A stretch of 64,000 nt of DNA from Helopsaltes ochotensis. Lineage: Eukaryota > Chordata > Aves > Passeriformes > Locustellidae. The stretch spans positions 7,106-71,105 of the forward strand of contig VXBM01000669.1 in NCBI GenBank assembly GCA_013400155.1, in the 5' to 3' direction. Of the stretch, positions 60,100 to 64,000 are shown piece after piece. A program made the position numbers and the translations under genes. The notes beneath the pieces were generated by a model. It did no database searches. It saw nothing but the letters and a program-made list of their open reading frames with translations, and was not told the DNA's origin. Numbering within the stretch: position 1 is the first letter of the stretch; every line of letters begins with the position of its first letter.

Positions 60100-60470
60100 T
60101 ACTCATTAAAATGAATCAAACAGGCCAGATTGTAGCAGGCATTTGAAAACCTGCTATCTGTCAAGAATTTTAAATTTAAAATTAACATTGAGTCCTCCTT
60201 TAAGACAAAAACCTTGACCTTAAGTTGCGTAGTGATTGGCAAGCACTCCCCATCCCCTGACTCGATTAACATTTAAATGCCATTTAGTGTGAATATGAGT
60301 AGCGCCTTTGGAACAAACAAATTACTAATGTCTTCCTGTAGGAAAGGAGCATCAGAAGTGTCTTATTAATTTGATGTCTAATTGAAAATCCCTTCCTTGT
60401 TCTGGAGAGGTCTATGTGGCCTAAGAGAAAAAGACATGGGGTACTTTTGGCCCCTACAGATGATATCTCC
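60100..60470. promoter_or_regulatory. candidate conserved noncoding stretch
   Basis: A dense mix of ATTTAAATGCC, GATTAACATTTAAATG, TTATTAATTTGATG, TCTAATTG and ACCTTGACCTTAAG motifs (the last nuclear-receptor-like) without simple repeats or transposon similarity. Suggestive composition only. Confidence 0.22.
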
Positions 60471-60902
60471 ATTAGCTAATTCTTCCTTTATTTGTTCTTC
60501 TGGTCATTTTCTGCAGTGGGAAAAAGAGGAATCCAGGAGAAAACTTGTCTTGTATGAGGCAATGTATGTTTTTTGTTTGAGTCCTCTGGGAACGAGCAAT
60601 AAGGTACAACTTATGAGCATTAAACTTTGCAACCTGTAGTACAGCACCCAACTGCTATACCAGTAAATGAAGATACCTATTAAGAAATACAAATTTTTCA
60701 AGCAAATTAACAAAAAACCATCAAGACTGGAAGCTAAACTCAGAAATTCTGGTTTTTGGACTAGTGAGTTGTTGGGGTGTTGATGTTTTAGGACACAACA
60801 GTTTGCAGCCCTAACCACTATCTACACCACATGCTCAGCTCATCTGTGCTTCTTGGATCTCACACATCTCTTGTAGCCAGTGCAGGTTAGAGTCTAAATA
60901 GA

Positions 60903-61100
60903 AGCACAGAACTATTAATGTTTGAAAACATCCCTGAAGACTATGAAGTCCAACCTTCGACCAAGTACCACAATTCCCTCTAAACCATACCATGAATTTC
61001 CATGTCTGCTCATTTTTTGAACACTTCTAGGGATGGTCACTCTATCACTTTCCTGGTGCACCTATTCCAGGTACATCTGGTTGGTGAGTACACTTTAGAG
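60903..61100 (-). mobile_element. CR1 LINE 3' region
   Basis: GAAGTCCAACCTTCGACCAAG, CTCTAAACCATACCATGAA, TTTCCATGTCTGCTCATTT, TTTGAACACTTCTAGGGATGG, CACTTTCCTGGTGCACC and TATTCCAGGTACATC are the reverse complement of a CR1 3' region of the subfamily with an AAACCATGTCCC block. It is colinear over nearly 200 bases; only its terminal repeat is eroded. Confidence 0.88.
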
Positions 61101-61329
61101 GTGTCTCCATCCTCCATCAGCACAGAGAAGTTTCACAACAAATTTGCTGGTTAACCTATCAGTGATGTGCTCCTGTTTTGCATTTCAACAAAATATCTGA
61201 GGACTGTGCTGTTGGCAGGGGAAAGTATAGAAGGGAATGCTTCACCAGCCAGCATATTTATCTGCCAGCACTAATTGTGCAAATGGGGAAAATGGGTAAG
61301 ATGCAAAGGTGCCACTCAGAGAACAGCAG
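61101..61329. other. unique DNA, nothing recognised
   Basis: Possible eroded continuation of the CR1 for a few tens of bases, otherwise nondescript. Confidence 0.4.
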
Positions 61330-61470
61330 AATTTGCTGCTATATCAGATAAATAAATATGCATATGCAAATTAAAAATGGGCTGCTTTTTCTTTTTTTTT
61401 TTTCCCTAGGATAATGCCCGCCATCTCCTTCAAATTATGTCAATTTGACATTGTAAATTTGCAAGGTACA
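61330..61470. promoter_or_regulatory. candidate conserved noncoding element with adjacent POU sites
   Basis: ATGCAT (61358-61363) directly abuts a perfect octamer ATGCAAAT (61364-61371), followed by TTAAAAAT. Downstream are a T-tract and AATTATGTCAATTTGAC, an imperfect palindrome. The paired POU arrangement is specific enough to note; no conservation data. Confidence 0.33.
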
Positions 61471-64000
61471 CACAGGAATCCAAGCCCAGCACTCTTTCTG
61501 TTTTGAGTGTTTTTCCCCCCATCTCATTAACTCTGTCAGTTAATTCTTGTTCAGCCACTTTGCCATATTCTATATTTAAATTTTGAATAAGAAAAGATGA
61601 GATTTTATTTAATTACTCCCTTGTCCCACCTTTTCTTACTAGAACTCCCATTACAGTCTGTCTATACACACACACTGTGCTAGCTACAGAGATTTATTTT
61701 TTTTTACCTACACTTGAGCTAATTAGCATGGTCTTGTGTTGTGGTCGGTAGAGAGAAATACACTATTTTATGATGTGATTCTTCCCATTCTAATGTTGAA
61801 GTCTAAAATCAGTCAAATTGATTGTGCCCCAAAAGCACACATTTTTATTTGTTGATTATAGAGCATATCAAATGTGACTCACTCAGATGAAGCAATCTGT
61901 GCTCAATGACCACATCTGGCCGGATAAACTTAAACTCACTCCATCCTCCTGGAGGAGACATGTTCCTGAGGTACCAAACCCAATATATTATCTCCTACTC
62001 CTGAGAAACATTCATCACAGAGCTGTGATATCTGTGATGTCAAAGATTCCCACATGCCTGGAAATTAGTGAAGGTGCAGTTGCATTCATGTGTGAAAAAA
62101 AAATGAACATACAGACATTTCCTAGATACTACTCTGGTTTCTTCTTTACCAAAATGGGATGGAGATGTTTTGTTTGAGCTTGCCCTCATCTTGTAAGGGT
62201 ATCAATCAGATTGTGTGGTGACAGCATGATCATCAGTTTAGCATCCAAGTCCCCACCCCCTGCCAGTTCAAGGATGCTTTCTCCAAAGAATATTTTATCT
62301 GCAGCTATTTTATTCATGGCTTTAAGTAGTAGTAAGATGAAAAGCTCCTCCTGACCTAAGTGTTATGCAAAAGGCTTAGGAGAAATATGTTCTTACAAGA
62401 CTTTTATCTCAGTCAGACTGAAACATTTCATTTTGTACAAAGAATGCATCACAACTTTACAGGTCTTCAGTCTTTAAACCTTAGAATTTTTTTCCCCATA
62501 TTAAAAAATAGTAATAAGAAAATATGAACTCTTTCTTAATCTCTGTCCAGCTGGACCATGTGATGTTAAAGTACATAAGAGTTTCTCTTTCTGTTTTCAG
62601 TATATGAATGACTCTTAGTTGCAAGTGCTTAAGAAAATGCTGATATTTGAGCATTTTGGGGATAGATCTGTCAGCATTTCTACATTTTCTTGAAATCTTA
62701 TGCTTGTTTGTCTCACACAGGGGTGATAAATCAGTGTACAGAGTGCAGGTGACCTGGCCAAAGGTATTTGGTTAATGCAGTTAATCACCTGCTCTGTTCT
62801 TCATCATGAGGTTGTGTAATTTATAATATCACTGCTGGAAAACCATTGAAAACATGTATGCCATGCCATTGGTGCTATAGACCCACAAAATGTGGGTAGC
62901 AGAACTTGCAAAAGGTGTTACTATAAAGTTAGCTTTTTATAAACTGGATATACATAATATAGATTACTGTGGTAAAGGATGTTGACGTAGTCTTTTAAGC
63001 AAAATATAAAAATAAAGAGCACTCGAAGTGGGATTATTTGGAATAAAGGCGGATTTGTGTGGTTAGGCTCACAGTGAGTAAATATCCAATAACATGGCTG
63101 TGGACAGCCGTATTCAAAAGATACCTACAATCTCAACATTCCTGTTAGAAAAAAAAAGAGCTGGGAGGATGGATCAGGTGATGTAAGATGCAATTTTGCC
63201 AATTGTTTTTTGTTATGTATTTCCTCTACATCTGTCTGAGTGAGCATTCAAGATCCTAAATAAAAGGGCTTTCTTTATTTCCCAGGGTGGTTACAACCTA
63301 ATATACTTTTCATTTATGAAAATTCTCCTTGGCATCTATGTCTTTCATTTTTCTTCTTGTATGTGCGTGTAACTCTATCAGCAGATGATCTGTTCAAAAC
63401 TGATGGCATTTTGGAACCCAGGATAGCATTTTACTCCTGTAGCTTGGTCAGCCAGTAGTAAAAAGCTCTGGAACATATCACTGGCTTCTTTTAAGATTTT
63501 ATCTTTCATCAGTTTCCAAAGGAAAGTGAGAGTAGGCCAGAAGTCTGAGTGGGAAGTATCTTTATGGACTTGGACACTGTAACTTCATCTGTCTGTGGAA
63601 TAGCCTAGTTTGAAGAATTGCCAGTATATGCAGAACAGCAGAAGAAAATACAAAGCAAATCAGAAAACAGAACATACTGTTCTTCCACTCCCTTTTCAAG
63701 AAAAATGTATTTTTTTCCCCCACAAATTTTTGGTAATTTTATTAAGGATTCTTTTTCCAAAAAGGGAGAAAGCATGATCTCAATATTACCTTCCCTGTAA
63801 TTGGAAAGTTTCTAAAAAAATCTTTAAGTTATGTTTACTTTATTTTTTATTAAATTTCTTTCCTAGGGAGATACCTGATGGGAAAAACAATCCCAGACTT
63901 TCAGGAAAATAAGGCAGGTCCTATGTTTCTTCAGGTTCAGTAAAAAATAAATAAACTTGCTACAGTTCCTCTAACATCTATTAGCATTGTGATGGCTGGT
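61471..64000. other. unique AT-rich DNA to window end, no gene seen
   Basis: Frames up to 96 codons lack domains, and I recognise no repeat family or RNA gene. Confidence 0.5.

Larger units (their letters stand above)
59436..60899. other. A-rich tract and AT-rich unique DNA, no gene seen
   Basis: Includes the A-rich tract (59.69-59.80 kb) and a candidate conserved stretch at 60.10-60.47 kb. The 112-codon Lys-rich frame here is poly-A derived. Confidence 0.5.

Noticed and set aside
61385..61411. Polypyrimidine tract and AG resembling a 3' splice site
   Set aside because: No open frame with coding character follows, and similar T-rich tracts are common here.

Overview
The window reads as avian nuclear DNA, intergenic or deep-intronic. 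It is AT-rich, and I recognise no protein-coding exon, tRNA, rRNA or small-RNA gene on either strand. No open frame longer than about 175 codons is free of gap sequence, and none shows a domain or conserved motif. The avian call rests on the repeats: several 5'-truncated CR1 LINE copies, one old LTR-like avian repeat, no SINE/Alu or L1 sequence, and few repeats overall.

Layout. 1-9.6 kb: AT-rich unique DNA with a possible L3-type relic at the left edge and a short CR1 3' end near 2.75 kb. 9.6-19 kb: a MIR-type tail (9.6 kb), a (TTCCC)n array broken by an assembly gap (12.46-12.81 kb), an octamer-containing candidate regulatory element (13.2 kb), a reversed MIR relic (14.8 kb), a (CTGGTT)n hexamer array (15.5 kb), another MIR relic (17.3 kb), the longest CR1 copy (17.6-18.0 kb) and a weak MIR (18.9 kb). 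19-28 kb: very long poly-A and poly-T tracts, including an uninterrupted run of 129 T. 28-34 kb: a CR1 tail, an L3-type 3' end, a G-quadruplex-prone block with a GC box (30.9 kb), and a 365-bp L3/CR1-type relic (32.9-33.25 kb). 34-44 kb: a CR1 interrupted by the second gap (39.4 kb), a T/G-rich tract, a complex CA/TA/CATA microsatellite with a perfect palindrome (42.7 kb), and an LTR-like repeat (43.75-44.1 kb). 44-64 kb: short tandem duplications, MIR and L3 relics at 48.5-49.0 kb, a reverse-transcriptase relic (55.1-55.3 kb), a 260-bp MIR-type relic (57.2-57.4 kb), two CR1 copies (59.2 and 60.9 kb), and homeodomain/POU-rich candidate conserved noncoding elements (49.2, 60.1 and 61.35 kb).

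No genes act together here. The most notable feature is how many recognisable ancient amniote repeats (L3-type and MIR-type) survive in one bird-like window, beside AT-rich segments that resemble conserved noncoding elements. That suggests a slowly evolving, possibly regulatory, gene desert or giant intron. I found no sign of an undescribed multi-gene system. Repeat families were recognised by eye from remembered consensus sequences and need RepeatMasker confirmation.
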